Of a stretch of 64,000 nt of DNA, positions 1 through 11,665 are shown in pieces. Numbering within the stretch: the stretch's first letter is position 1; the number at the start of each line of letters is the position of its first letter. The DNA is from Turritopsis dohrnii. Its lineage: Eukaryota; Cnidaria; Hydrozoa; Anthoathecata; Oceaniidae. The DNA lies in the NCBI GenBank assembly GCA_027922465.2, contig BQMF02000375.1:91654-155653 (forward strand), in the 5' to 3' direction. Under the pieces are notes generated by a model. That model worked only from the letters and a program-made list of their open reading frames with translations. It had not been told where the DNA came from and did not search any database. The translations under genes were made by a program, and so were the position numbers.

Positions 1-45
1 CTTCTTTCGTTCCAAACAAATTTTTAAAGCTTTTTTTCCTTCTTT

Positions 46-300
46 TGTTGCAAAAACTATTCGAATGAGAAAGAAAACGCGAAACTTTTCTTCAAAGTGT
101 TCTTTGCGTTGTACATAGAAATACATCTTTTGTTGCAAAAAATTTTCGATTGGTAAAGAAAACGCGAAACGTCATAAAGACGCTCCCCTTTAAGTTTTCT
201 TTGTGTTGTACATAGAACATCTTTTTTTCCAAAAAATATTCGATTGGGAAAGAAAACGTGAAACGTCATAAAGACACTCTCCTTCACAGTTTTATTTAAT
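46..300. repeat. Tandem repeat, about three units of 85-95 bp
   Basis: Three successive units share a TTGCAAAAA-like start, a run close to GAAAGAAAACGCGAAAC, a CATAAAGACGCTC segment and a GTTGTACATAGAA end. The second and third units are most alike. The minus-strand open frame here is only a by-product of the repeat. Bases 301-640 hold AT-rich sequence in which I see no gene. Confidence 0.7.
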
Positions 301-677
301 TGTACGTTTATTCTTGTTTGTTAAAAGTGAATCAAAGAAAAAATATGAATTAAAAGGCACATTAGCTTTTGAAATGGCCTTTCTTTAAGTAAAAAAGGCA
401 TTTATTTCAAATAAAAAGGCACTTTTCTCAAATAAAAGGGCAATTGAACCTTTGACCCCCCCTAAACAAATATGTTTAAATGATTTATTTTTCCAATCTG
501 AATTTCATAAAAAAATTAACGATGGGCAGCGTCCGATAACCGGATGCTCTTTTTGTCTAAAATAGGCCCTGTAGAGATGATGAAAATACAATTGGAGCAA
601 CTCAAAATATTTAAAATGACATGCTAAAATTATACAGGGACTGGTGATGATTAAAACATTTATTTGTCCACACTTAC

Positions 678-3600
678 TTTGGATATTTATAAATTCCTAC
701 AGATTAATTTTTTACACATCCTATTGCACAAATCAGCTGCACAAAATTCAATACTGGGTGAGCCATGTACTATTTCAATATATAGATAGATTAAAAATAA
801 CATACCTTTTAAGTCTTGGTGGAGAAGACCCATGGAGTGTAAATATAGTACGCCTTGAACAATTTGGTAGAAGCTTCTTTTTACGAAATTCATGTCAATA
901 GAAAACAAGTTGAAAGGGTTTATACAGACTGCATCCCACAGTGACATTTCTAAATACAAAAATGGCTTTAAAAAAATGGAATATCTGAGTTATGTGTGCT
1001 TCCAAATCTCAAAATACAAAGCTTCTCTACCTCCTGACTCCATAAACTGATACATCAATTTGGTTTCTTCATTGTGAATCACCAAAGAGGGTGTCAACAA
1101 ATATGGATGATCCAGCTCTCGCAAGTATTTCAAGAATGCAAGATCTTTTGGGTGGCTCTGGAATTAAAGTAAAGTTCAGTTTTACAGAAGAGAATTCTCT
1201 CTATGTGACGGCGAAGCAACTTTCTCATTATGAAAACGTATGTCTTAAAAATAGTATTCAAGCTATAAATGATGTGTTTATACCTTTTTAACCACACTCT
1301 GATAAAGTTTCGAATCTGGTGGTTTCCCTACATCTACAAACGTTTTGTAGACCATACCATAACCACCTTTGCCAATGTGTTTGCATTCAAAAAAGAGAAA
1401 GTCTCTCCCTTCTCTAACAATTTGCAATTCCTTGAATTTTCTCAATCTCTAAGAAAAAAACAATGTAAATATAATCATAACAGAGATTTTAATTCTGTGG
1501 TCCCACAAGTTCAAATTTACAACAAAATGAAATCATTGAACCACTTTTCAAAAAATCAAAGAATAAAATAATTACACTAAATAAAACTTTTGCAGTATTT
1601 GAGAAAAATGTTTGAAGATTGGATCTTTTTTCTTGCAATGCAGCAAAATTACCATTGATCCTCCTCCTAAAAACAAGCAATAGATTGCAAATGCAAAGTC
1701 AGAGAACATAACGTTTCTCGAAAAATTAAACATTATAATACATACATTAATCTTTTCAGATTACTTTTATCTTCTACCTAAAGACAATTATTTCAGGGGT
1801 TTAGGGATTTATATTTTTATTTATAAAAAGAATCACCAGAAGCTTCATCATTTGATAAGAAAGAAAAGATGACGAAATATTCTTTCTTAAAAGTTACTAT
1901 ATATTCGACCTCAACATCGAGAGGTCATCATCAGAGTGATATTTTTGATTTATATTTTTCCTAAACTCTAAGCAGGCTGGTCATGGGCGGCAAACGTCAC
2001 CGCCTTGGAACCTAGTAAGGCAATATAAGCATAGTAACAAGTTTTAAGCTAACAAATGAAAAATGAGGTCATCTCTAAGTAATTAGTAATTGAATAAAAC
2101 CTACTGTTTCATGAGTTCCTCTTCTCCTTTGTTCTTTCAATTGACATAAAATTTCAGCATAACGTTGCAGCAACCATTCCTGAGAAAACATTTAGTCAAA
2201 AAATTTATTATCAACAACAAAGAAAATGCCTTTTTATAACTTAACATTTCAGACATAGATACTGTATTTCCTCTAATAAACAGCTTGGTGTTTATTACAA
2301 GTTCCAGCTTTTGGATACGGTGTTTAACAGAGGGCGGCGTTCATTAGAGGGTGGCCATTATTACAAATTGAAAAATGAGATAAAAACAGGCTTTTAACAA
2401 CGTTTTCTTTTCTTACGAAAAGTTACAAAAGATTGTGAAAATGTTTTAAACAAAACACATGTTCACATATATACAATGTCAATAAATATTAATATCACTG
2501 TCATTGTTCTCTTCTACGACATGAAAACTTTCCCTTTCGCTGAGGTATAACTCAAAAACTTGAAAATGATTTTCAAAAGAATGATGTTAGTCCAGCGCAT
2601 CCATTGCCTCTTTCAATAAAGTGGCACCAGTCAAACAAGAGAAAACCTTTTTAAGCGATCGGAATGTACAAGATGTCAGACAGGAAATTTTAGTGGGACA
2701 TTAACATTTTTTGAAAGATATGAGAATTCATGAGGGCGGTGTTTATTACGAATAATCGGTTATAATTGCAGCGAATAATAGAGGGTGGCGTTTATTAGAG
2801 GAAATATGGTAGACATAAATAGAGAGCTTTTTTGATATGACAATACCTTTTCAAGGTCTCGAGGATTTTCTTTACTTCTTGGGCAAATGACATATTGATT
2901 GCCATCCAGATCATTATGGTCAGTTGCAATTACATTAATTACCACTAAAGAATAGAAGAGGACATAATGGTTCATGAAACTGAATTCCCAATAAATTTCC
3001 TTACATTTCTTTACTACAGCACCTCTGCTTTACATTTTATTTTCAATTTTGGAACTTATTTTATTTTCTGTACAGGCGTAGCAAATTCCAATTGCATAAG
3101 TTGGCACAAAACTTTCAGTCAGCTTGCACAATGTTAAGCAATGAACTGACTTTCAGTTCATACTTAATTTTAATATCCTAGGGTTTCCACAGTTTTAGTA
3201 TTCATGCCCAAAATTGTCATGTATCCACGCTATTATGAAATTCCAGTGACCATTGTTTGCACAGTTATAGATAAAGCATGATACTGTTATTAAATAAAGA
3301 TCTTCTGTAAACTACAAAGTGCTCTATGTGAAAAATAGCCAGTCTTTTGTTGCATTAATTATTGTGCAGATAAGTAAAGGGCATGGGCTTAGTGAGATAA
3401 ACAACCTTCCCCCTAAAAGAAATTCAAAGTTAAAGAAATTTGACAGGATTTAGTGGGAAAATGAACTCATCTCACTCTTTTATGGACTCTTCTAGATTAC
3501 ATTCAGAAACTTATGCATTCTACTTATCAAGAACAATAACACTGTTAGCTCCTAAAATTCGCAAAAACATCATAAACAAACAAGTAATTCCGCTTAAAGA

Positions 3601-4296
3601 ACTACAAAATTCCACCGGTTTTTCCACTCTGGTATGTTCCTCCAATAAAGAAACACGAAACACGGATTCGGATTAAAGGAAATATATAAATATACATTAC
3701 CATCATGATGCATGTTTTCATCAGGTTTACCAGCTAAAACATTTTGATGTGGCAAATCAAATATGCCCTCCTTTGGTCTAGGGAAATTTTACAAAAATAT
3801 CTTCAGTAAGTCAGGTTTCTAGTTTGTGCTTGTGTAGAATATCAGAGTAGTATGTGGCACCAGAATAAACAACATACAATCGTAACATCTCCTTTTCTTG
3901 GATTCCATCCTCGTGACATTGGATTGACATATCTTCAAGGGAAGATTCAACAGCAATAGCAACTGCAGCACGCTGATGTGACGAAGCACTAAGAAAACAT
4001 TACAAAAATTACTTTAGTAACCCAGGGTTCTAATTTGTAAAATGTTACATTAAGTTAAAAAATGTTAAAATTTGATATTTCATTACTATAGTTTCAATTA
4101 AATTAAACACAACAAAGGCTTTCAGCAATATCTGTGCTATAGACACTTGCATGAAGGTAGAAGTAATTTGATTTACTTATGTGTAGCATCAAGCAACACA
4201 TGACAGCAGAACATACCGTATTATCTCCTTTTCTTGAACTACATCCTCATCACATTGGACTGACATCTTTTGAGAATGTTTTTCAGTGCATTCCAT
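678..4296 (-). CDS. Protein kinase gene, ten exons recognised, 3' end beyond the window
   Basis: Exons read on the minus strand, all GT-AG with matching phases: 4296-4217, 3988-3878, 3777-3701, 3639-3606, 2979-2847, 2179-2105, 1448-1284, 1157-1031, 949-806, and tentatively 706-678. The 1448-1284 exon encodes the glycine-rich loop (HIGKGGYGMVYK) and a VVKK that could carry the ATP-binding lysine. The 1157-1031 exon encodes the helix-C region and hinge (ELDHPYL, LMYQFMESG). The 949-806 exon encodes the catalytic loop (YLHSMGLLHQDLK, with HQD where HRD is usual). Exons 1 and 2 encode two versions of one short acidic motif (SVQCDEDVVQEKE, SIQCHEDGIQEKE), so they look duplicated. The DFG region and C-lobe are not in the window. 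The start is the ATG at 4296, with a stop just upstream not excluded. I cannot assign a kinase family. The kinase identity is well supported; the N-terminal exons rest on phase agreement and splice sites only. Confidence 0.72.
2262..2809. mobile_element. TA-flanked MITE in a kinase intron
   Basis: The ends are inverted copies of a CCGTATTTCCTCTAATAAAC-like sequence (here slightly diverged), flanked by TA at 2260-2261 and 2810-2811. The interior contains repeated GGCGTTTATTAGAGG blocks and no coding sequence. A better preserved copy is at 32581-33012. It lies in the intron between the 2979-2847 and 2179-2105 exons. The TA duplication fits a Tc1/mariner-type non-autonomous element, but no transposase source is visible. 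Confidence 0.75.
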
Positions 4297-4299
4297 TAT

Positions 4300-5189
4300 C
4301 AAAGTTTTTGTAATTTGACTTATAATATACTCTAAAATAAATAGACTTTAATACTAAGAAGTTGAGGATACAATGAATTCATGAATATTTTCAAATGAGT
4401 ACACAATCATTAGTATAGTGAAATAGATAGTGAAATAACCAGAAGTGAAACTGGAAAGCACAGGGGTGTTTGCTTTAAAACAAGTAGTACCAAAACATTT
4501 TGGAGCAAGAGGTAACAAGGAGTGACAAAATGCTTCAGCATTTAAAAATCAAAAGAAATAGAATTAAAAACATAGGCATCATAGATAAAACTAAACACTA
4601 GTGATTGGCACACTAAATAAAAATGATGCACTACATTTATTTCAATAGAAAACAAACAAAAAGTTTACAAAATTCCCAGATAAATAATCAGATATGTCCC
4701 TGCCTTTTGATAAAATAAACTGTCAAACACAGATGCATTATCGTGGAAGGGTCGGAATGACAAAAGTTTCGGTGATTATTTCTGGCTTCACAAAAAGCAT
4801 AAGCAGTCAGTTTCTGGAGGGGCTACTTTAGCCATGGATCATCAGCTTATTTCAAACTTAATAAGAAATACTTGCATAGACAATACACTGGTCTGATGAA
4901 TGAGCACTACAATACATTCTAGATTGCAGATTAAAAAGCTATTGTGCATGTGCTTGGTCGTAGCAAGACTTTTGAATCTTTGATGCTCCTATATTGAATT
5001 AATACTTTATGTGTGGTCGCTTCAAATTCCACTTAGGGTGTTATCTAGAACCGTCTCTAAGAACTAAATAAAAAGCAAAATCAAAAATCAATGAATGAGA
5101 TTAACAAAGCAACTAAAACATTATTTTAGACCAATCAAACTCTAAGAAATCTTAGAAATTGCCTTGTCATGTTACAGAATGGTTCTAAC
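4300..5189. other. Intergenic stretch between the kinase and EF-hand genes
   Basis: AT-rich sequence upstream of the kinase start and downstream of the last recognised EF-hand exon. The C-terminal exon of the EF-hand gene should lie here but I could not find one with a convincing frame. No repeat or RNA gene was recognised. Confidence 0.4.
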
Positions 5190-6109
5190 CTGTTCATAGT
5201 TTATATTGATCACACCACGTTGTTGAACATCGTATTTTCGAAATGCATCTGTTAGTGTTTTCAGCATGACCAGCATTGTATAAAGTCATCAAATTTCATG
5301 GTACGAACATTATTGCGGTCGAATACACATACACATAAACTACAGAAATGAGGAACTGCTTTCAAAAAGGATAAGGGACCATTGGAAATTTCAAAGTTAC
5401 TATTAAATGCAACTACATTGCAAGTAGATAAATTGAATTGGTAAAATTGAGTTAATTGGATTTCTGTGAAAGCAAGAAATACTTTAAAACCGGCTTTGTT
5501 TTTCTTTTTTTTTTTTCTGCTGTCCAAACCTAGCGGTTTTTTGAAATTTCGTGTGTGCGCTTACATGAAACGCATGTGAGGGTAGAAACCATTTTAAATT
5601 TTCTAAAGTTTCCTGAAAATGATAGATATGGGTATCTAAAGATAAAAAAGAATTTCCATAGAAGAAACTTATAATTATCTTGAACTGTGATCATTCTTTT
5701 CTAATTAAAAAGAAGTTTTCAACGTTTTGTAAACAGAAGAGTCAAAAAGGTAGCTATTTGTTTGTTTTTAGAGAGAAATGTTTTGAGATTCTTTAAGCCT
5801 GTCTAAATTCAAAACATCTTCGTTTGTTTTGTATATGAGCTGTTACGCTTCTTAAGCTCTGGATACTTTGGCTCAGCTTAGTTTCCTCTTCAGCTCCAAC
5901 ATAGAAAATTTGTGTCTACCCTGCACCACTTACTTGTTTTATTGTTTGATCAGTTTTTAAGTTATACTGTCAATCAATGTCCCTTATTACGAGTGACTAA
6001 TCACAATAGCAAATTAAAACATCTGTAAAACAACTGTCTGTAAATTCAAAAGATACATAACAATACAAAACTTTCCTTTTCAGTTATATATATATAATTA
6101 TGTTATGTG

Positions 6110-6930
6110 TGTGCTTTAGAACATATAAGTATATATATAACTGTTAATGATCAAAATTATTGTTTACTTTTTGTGTTTGTAATTAAGAAGATTGACGGTA
6201 CATATCAAATGCTTAAAGAACATGATTTACATACGTAATCACTGTAATATCCGAAAAAATCAATATAAACTTAATATTATTTCGTACCCCCAAAAATAAA
6301 GGATGTTTTATGTCATTCAGATGTAGTTAAGTTTATCAGTGGTGTATATACGTATACAATAAAGTTTCGCAGTGTCAACTATATTTTCGCAATGCCCTTG
6401 GGTGCATATGAAATCAGAGATGCAATGTTATGTCGTAAAAATCATTCAACCTTTTTTTGAATTTCTTCAAGAATTTTTATAAACAGGTCATGAATGATAA
6501 CTCAGATCAAGAATGTTTGTAAGTGCTTTCCATATTGCTAATCAAAACAAACTACAACAGTTATAATGTTGGTTTTGGTATATGTGGATGTATTTTGCAT
6601 GAACAAAATCTGCATGCATTTTTGTGCTTGTAATTTAGGAAGTCTGCTAGGAAGATTGACACCAAGTATCAAATTCAGAAATTCAGAACTTTTACAGTTT
6701 ATGAGTTACGTGCATATACATTGTGATATCTGAAAGGATCAATATATCCTTGATATTATTTCTTATCAACAAAATAAAGAATATTTAATGTCATTCAGAT
6801 GTAATCCAGCTTATTAGCAGTATATATATTATAAGTCTCACATAGTGTCACTTATCTTTTGACAATGTCCTAGGGATTATATACATTAGAAATGTGATTT
6901 TTTATTTTGGAAATCATATAACCTTTTTCA
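6110..6930. repeat. Diverged tandem duplication, offset about 450 bp
   Basis: Two long stretches repeat in the same order: a TTTGTGTTTGTAATT-like start, an AGATTGAC block, an AAATAAAGGATGTTTTATG-like block and ATGTCATTCAGATGTA. Copies run about 6110-6460 and 6590-6930. Non-coding, inside the EF-hand gene intron. Confidence 0.6.
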
Positions 6931-7333
6931 AATATGTCATATGCTATATTCTAAAAAATCAATTTTTGGATTCTAAATGAATCACTTTTTCGATTCTAGT
7001 GTTTCCTTTTTGGTGTGCCATTATCACTGGTAAAAAGTTTTGTTTATATTTTTCACATTGGTATGCGGCATTTCCTTTTGGCCGGGGGACTTTGTTACTT
7101 CGCTAAATTGAAATAAAAAGTTTCTGAAAAACATTTTTTACTTTGTTGATAAGTCTCCAACAAGTTTACATTTCTACACTTCCGCATAACCTTCGTCTCG
7201 TGATAAAAGATAATAAAAATAATACGTATATAACAAGTTATATACTTTCATTAAAATGAAGGTGAGTATAACAAAAGCTGTTAAAATATTTTCATTTGTC
7301 TCTCTCCTCCTTTGAACCAAAAAAAATTTTTTA

Positions 7334-7581
7334 AGGCCGACCTCCACTTGTGCATAATTTTTTTCGCAATGTTTACAATTTTTTGCAATGTTTGCATTTT
7401 TCTTGAAATTTGATTGACTCACATGCTAGATGGCCGCGTGGCTTCCTAAAAAAAGTAGAATCGAATCCAACAAATCTGGCCATCGACAGCCAACAAAGTC
7501 AAGCAATAGTTGTCATTGAACATGCACAAAACTGGCCGCGTGCGTACGTACGGGCAAAATCGCACAAGTGGAGGTCGGCCT
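7334..7581. mobile_element. MITE with TTA target duplication (PIF/Harbinger type)
   Basis: Terminal inverted repeats read AGGCCGACCTCCACTTGTGC at both ends, and TTA flanks the element at 7331-7333 and 7582-7584. The 248-bp interior has no credible gene. A TTA/TAA 3-bp duplication is typical of PIF/Harbinger, so the element was probably moved by such a transposase in trans. It lies in an EF-hand gene intron. Confidence 0.8.
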
Positions 7582-8130
7582 TTAGTCACTAGAAGATCAC
7601 GTTAAAAGGTTTTAAAATAATAAACTTTTTCCCCCAAAGGAGTTTACCAAAATAGCGATCGAACAACGTAATAAAAAAGAATTACAGCAGGCGGTTTCTA
7701 TTCGTAGCAACTTTAGCACAAACTGTCGCTTCTTTTATCTCTAACTGAATAAGAACCAGGTAATTAGTTCAGTATTAAACACTAACGCGTGCCACCTGTA
7801 CTTATACTGAATTCGGTACAACAACATCTAGAATTTACATAATTTAAGCCGAGAAGGATTCTTATTGGTTAAGAAGCCGCGAAACTTTTACCAGCCAATC
7901 GGATTGCAAGTTTGTCAACACGGAAATTAATGCAAAACAGAAGTGAAAGAAAGTAGAACTTCAGCATGTTGCGACATCCACCAAAACTTAACAGCCAGAC
8001 GTTTAAACTTTTGAAATTTTTTGTTGTAAATTGAATATACATTTTTATCGTTTCTATTGGCTACATATACCATTAAAATTTTATATGATTAGCCGTCACA
8101 CAAAAAAGCAAAACGTACGGTTTAGTATTC

Positions 8131-8131
8131 C

Positions 8132-8177
<46 letters not shown>

Positions 8178-8310
8178 TTTAAATGAGTCGCTCCCTGCAA
8201 GGCCGAAGCCACTACTAGGCAGAAAGCTACAAGATGAGAAAAGGAAGAACAGTTATAAAGACAGATGAAAGGGATGAGAAAAGGAAGAAGAGTTATAAAG
8301 ACAGAGCAAG
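8131..8310 (-). mobile_element. Short retroposon 3' end with (AAT)n tail
   Basis: On the minus strand a unique segment ending in CAGGGAGCGACTCATTT runs into a pure (AAT)n tail (8131-8176 on the plus strand reads ATT repeated). The unique part contains a 38-bp tandem duplication (GATGAGAAAAGGAAGAA). The layout, a short unique body followed by a microsatellite tail, fits a 5'-truncated LINE or a SINE. The family is not identified. Confidence 0.5.
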
Positions 8311-8400
8311 GTGGCGGTTAACCTTGGATTTAAAAACATTTGAAACATTTACAATGACAACAAAATCTTATTATGTAACACTTTTATTCTTATAATTAAC

Positions 8401-8560
8401 ATCGATTCTGGTTAAGAAATCGATTTTCTAATTATATGAAATCAAAATTTCGATTCTGTCAAAATCGAATTTAGCTTCAAAGAATCGAAATCGAAATTTA
8501 GATTTCATAATATCGATTTTTTGCAGCTAAATTTCGATTTTAAAAGAATCGAAATTTAGG
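8401..8560. repeat. Imperfect inverted repeats of AAATCGAT/AAATTTCGATT
   Basis: The words ATCGATTTT, AAATTTCGATT and GAATCGAAAT recur on both strands, making several possible foldbacks. Non-coding. Confidence 0.5.
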
Positions 8561-9584
8561 TTGTTATCCTTTTCCCATAAACTGTCACATATAGAGTTTT
8601 TTTTATTTTCTAAATGCAAAATGAAAATTTAATTCAAAGTCAAAAAAAAAGTTTCAACATTTTGAAAACAAAATTTAAAATCAAAGTTAAACTAATGACA
8701 TTGCTTGCTAATGAAAGTCACAAACATTTTATAACTTTTTTTCCTCAAAATTTAACTGTAAAAATCAGTTTAAAAGTTTTAAAGTCATATTCATAGTAAG
8801 GAAGAAAGATCTACAGATGATTTAGAAGAACATTCCAAAAAGTTTCACCTTTGAGTTTGTTGGATATTTTAATTTTTTTGTATAAACAGTAACTGTCATA
8901 AAGTCATCTGATATTACAAAAACATATTCGAAGAATGTTAGAGGGCTTTGTACAAATTCTGTACATGTGTAACAAGTTATTTAAGCGAAAATTGTTTTTT
9001 AACATTAATTCTTTGATAAAAAAAATGTAATAGTACTTACAGTCTGTAACCGAATGTTGTGAATGCTTGTGAAAGTTCTCCTTTATCAATGGTTCCAGAA
9101 CGATCAGTGTCAAACCTGAAGGGAACAAAAAGTTATGAAGATTCTGCAACTATCAAACAAAAAATGTATATAGTAAAACACAAAGGACCTACTGTTCCTA
9201 TCTTACTGTTCACGAGGATTGTTATAGTTCCATATCAAAGTCTGATAACAATAACAAATTAAAGAAAATTAAAGACTTATGAAACCGTCATACCGATCAA
9301 AACAGGCTTTCCAGTCTTGAATGTACTTCCAAAGAGCTGCAAATTCATATATATCTATTGTACCTGATCTGGGGATAAACAAAAAAAAGAGAGAGTATAA
9401 GATAAAAATTAAATTAAAATAAAGGTAGTGTCCATTAAAAAATTAAAATTTCAAGAATTAAACAGTCTAATGAGTTATCATCGAAAATGCATTTAAATCT
9501 TTTTAAATTTTCTTTAAAGCGAAAAGGGACCATTTGCCAGAAAATTATGTCTGTTTGCCAAAATGAATTCTGCTGACTTGATGC

Positions 9585-9670
9585 AATTTCTATTTCAGTG
9601 GAACTTCCTTAAAGCGGACACTTACGGGACCAGAGATTTTGTCCGCTATAGAGAGGAGTCCGCCTTGGAG
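9585..9670 (+). mobile_element. Fragment of a CAGTGGAAC..GTCCGC repeat end
   Basis: A segment starting CAGTGGAACTTCC and containing AGCGGACACTTACGGGAC and TTGTCCGCTATAGAGAGGAG has the form of one terminus of a widespread invertebrate inverted-repeat element. I recognise the form from general knowledge. No partner end was found nearby. Confidence 0.4.
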
Positions 9671-9801
9671 AGCTTTTGCTTATTTTGGCCAAAGATTCGG
9701 AAAAAATTTCTGGAACCAATTAGGCATGTCCATATTACCCTTTGCTTTTGCCCAGTTAAGCAACAAGCACTCATAAAAGGAATAAACATTTGTGTGACAT
9801 A

Positions 9802-10681
9802 CCATAAGGGGATTTTTTTTTGCGCAGATTTTTTTTTTGCGACTTTTGGGCAAACTCGCAAAAATAAATCCACACAAAACGTCAAGACATGAACGATTTG
9901 CAAAAAAAAAATCCACGCAAAATGTTATGATGTTATTTGCTCATTTTATACGGCAGTCCGTATATCGAAAAGGCAAGAAACCCTGGGTGCGAGATTGTTG
10001 TTTGGCCCTGTGTACTTTTCATATATTAACTACACGTTTTTTTTTTTATAAGAAAGTCACTTTTTGGCCTGAGCCTCGATTTTCTTAAGATTTTTGACCA
10101 AATCAGGCTGAGATTTTCTTAATATTTTCTTAACTTTTCCGCTCTGAATTTCCTTTTGTTAAGACTTTACTTTAATTATAAGCAGTAGAAACATCAATTT
10201 TGGAGGGAAAAAATCACTTTTTCCTCCAAATAGCAATACGATTTTCCTTTTATGAAACTTATGTTACTTCAGATTATATCCGTAAGAATAACGTCAAAAT
10301 ACCCAAGTTAAAACGGTTAACCCTTTTTCCCTACCGAAACTCAATACGACTTAAAAAGCTGATGTTTCAAAAAAGTGATTTCTGGAAAACTGAGGCTCGG
10401 CATTTTCTTAAGATTTTCTTAAGGTTTTGAGGTTTTTGAGCCTCATTTTCTTATAAAAATTTTTCTTATAAAAAAAACAACGTGTATTTCCTTGTACTTA
10501 TCTAGCACCCATTGGTTTTGCAATGTGGCAGACATGGAAATGGTGATTTTCGCTGCTATTTCCAAGCTATATTATAAAATACACGCATCACACTTTGTTC
10601 GCATTCGCAAAAATAAATCCAAACATTTTCCATTTTCTGACTCACAAAAATTAGTCCACGCAAAAATAACTCCCCTTAAGG
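9802..10681. mobile_element. TA-flanked MITE (CC..TAAGGGGA ends) with a nested MITE
   Basis: The left end starts CCATAAGGGGA and the right end is its inverse (TCCCCTTAAGG), flanked by TA at 9800-9801 and 10682-10683. Both subterminal parts are rich in GCAAAAATAAATCCA-type words. The 880 bp include another element at 10033-10484. A relative with CCTTAAGGG ends is at 58875-59678. No transposase is encoded. Confidence 0.75.
10033..10484. mobile_element. MITE nested in the 9802-10681 element
   Basis: Inverted ends CACGTT followed by a T-run and TATAAGAAA, flanked by TA at 10031-10032 and 10485-10486. A second inverted block (GAGCCTC with TTTTCTTAAGATTTT) lies just inside each end. Non-coding, 452 bp, younger than its host element. 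Confidence 0.75.
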
Positions 10682-10739
10682 TATTAAAAAACTGTTGCGA
10701 TTGAAATTTAGAATTCTTGACGTAACCTTTATTCCTTTA

Positions 10740-10920
10740 TTCTTTACTTTCCTTACGCCGTAAGAAACTTACTTTTTACGTAAAGTGTAATTTTTATAAT
10801 TCTTACGTAAGCCGTAAGACAAACTTTAACATTCTTACGCTAGCATGAGAAAAATTACGCTTACGTAAGTGTAATTTTTAAAAGAATGAATTTCTTACAC
10901 CATAAAAATAAAATTAAGCG
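10740..10920. repeat. CTTACG/CGTAAG-rich palindromic block
   Basis: The words TTCTTACG, TACGTAAG and GTGTAATTTTTA recur in both orientations, so the block can fold back on itself. Non-coding. From 10921 to 11323 I see only AT-rich intergenic sequence. Confidence 0.5.
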
Positions 10921-11323
10921 TAATGTGCCAATGGTCCCTTTTCGCTTTCTATGTCACAATTGCAGTTTGAACCTAAAACATCACTGCAATTCATAAGTAA
11001 ACAATTGTATTGTATGAAGATTACGAACATGAATCTGGTGATTTCACATTGGGGTGCTCTTCTTAAGCCCGAGAAGTTTGGTGTCTTTTCAGAAATTGCA
11101 AGGAAATAGCAACAGATAAGGAGTGCGTATAAAATCAACGAGATAAATTATGTAAATTGACAGTAGATTAATTTATACATACAATATCTTATTATAATAA
11201 TCCGCGATTGTGCATACCACTTTTATTTTAGAGAGTGATACATTTAAGTAAATTTTATGGTCAAGTTCTTCTTATGTGCGCGTAAAACCACGTAGAGGCG
11301 AGAGACACTTTTTTCACAATTAT

Positions 11324-11665
11324 TCTAAAAGCACGTGGCGTTTGACGTCAGTTTTTTATGATCACGGGGAATCATTGCATTGCATCCCCAATCGAACGCG
11401 ATGTTTTTGGGGAAATATCTCGAGAACCAATAGGGATAACTGACGTTTTTTGGGGTCGGCGATACGGGCGATAGGGTGACGCAAAATTTGGGCCTAAATT
11501 TTATTTGGTACTGCGGCTATGACGTCATCAAAATCTTTGATCGACGATATCTCTCCAACGGTTGGTCGTAGCGAAACGATCCCATACATTTTGTGAATCC
11601 CAAAATCGATTCTAATGAATCTCAAAATCGATTCTTGTGAATCTCAAAATCGATTTTTTTGAATT
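11324..11665 (+). mobile_element. Helitron-derived repeat, 5' part, with short tandem repeat at its end
   Basis: Starts TCTAAAAGC and continues with blocks shared with the copy at 33252-33647 in the opposite orientation: TGACGTCAGTTTTTTATGA, TGCATTGCATCCCCAATCG, GAGAACCAATAGGGATAAC and CAAAATCTTTGATCGACG. From about 11594 it changes into three 22-bp units of GAATCTCAAAATCGATTCT. The 3' hairpin end is missing and the base before the start is T rather than A, so this is a decayed copy. Confidence 0.6.

Larger units (their letters stand above)
5190..9368 (-). pseudogene. Penta-EF-hand protein gene (ALG-2/peflin type), partial, with a frameshift
   Basis: Three minus-strand exons were recognised. 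Exon 9368-9294 encodes TIDIYEFAALWKYIQDW, the hallmark hydrophobic EF-hand helix of the family. Exon 9115-9041 encodes a canonical calcium loop (DTDRSGTIDKGE) followed by FGYRL. Exon 5339-5190 encodes FDRNNVRTMKFDDFIQ, then in another frame MLKTLTDAFRKYD and NYEQ. These segments match ALG-2 (PDCD6)/peflin in order. The known role of the family is calcium-dependent protein binding in ESCRT and ER-exit contexts. In the last exon only 8 bases separate the FIQ codons from the MLK frame where the family needs 9, so one base seems missing near 5270. This may be a real mutation or an assembly error. The N-terminal and final exons were not found. The 3.7-kb intron (5340-9040) holds repeats and a MITE. 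Confidence 0.7.

Noticed and set aside
57..287. Minus-strand open frame with internal repeats
   Set aside because: It follows the three-unit tandem repeat and has no recognisable domain.
2262..2809. Minus-strand frame running from the kinase exon into the MITE
   Set aside because: The real exon ends at a GT donor at 2847; the continuation is MITE sequence in the intron.
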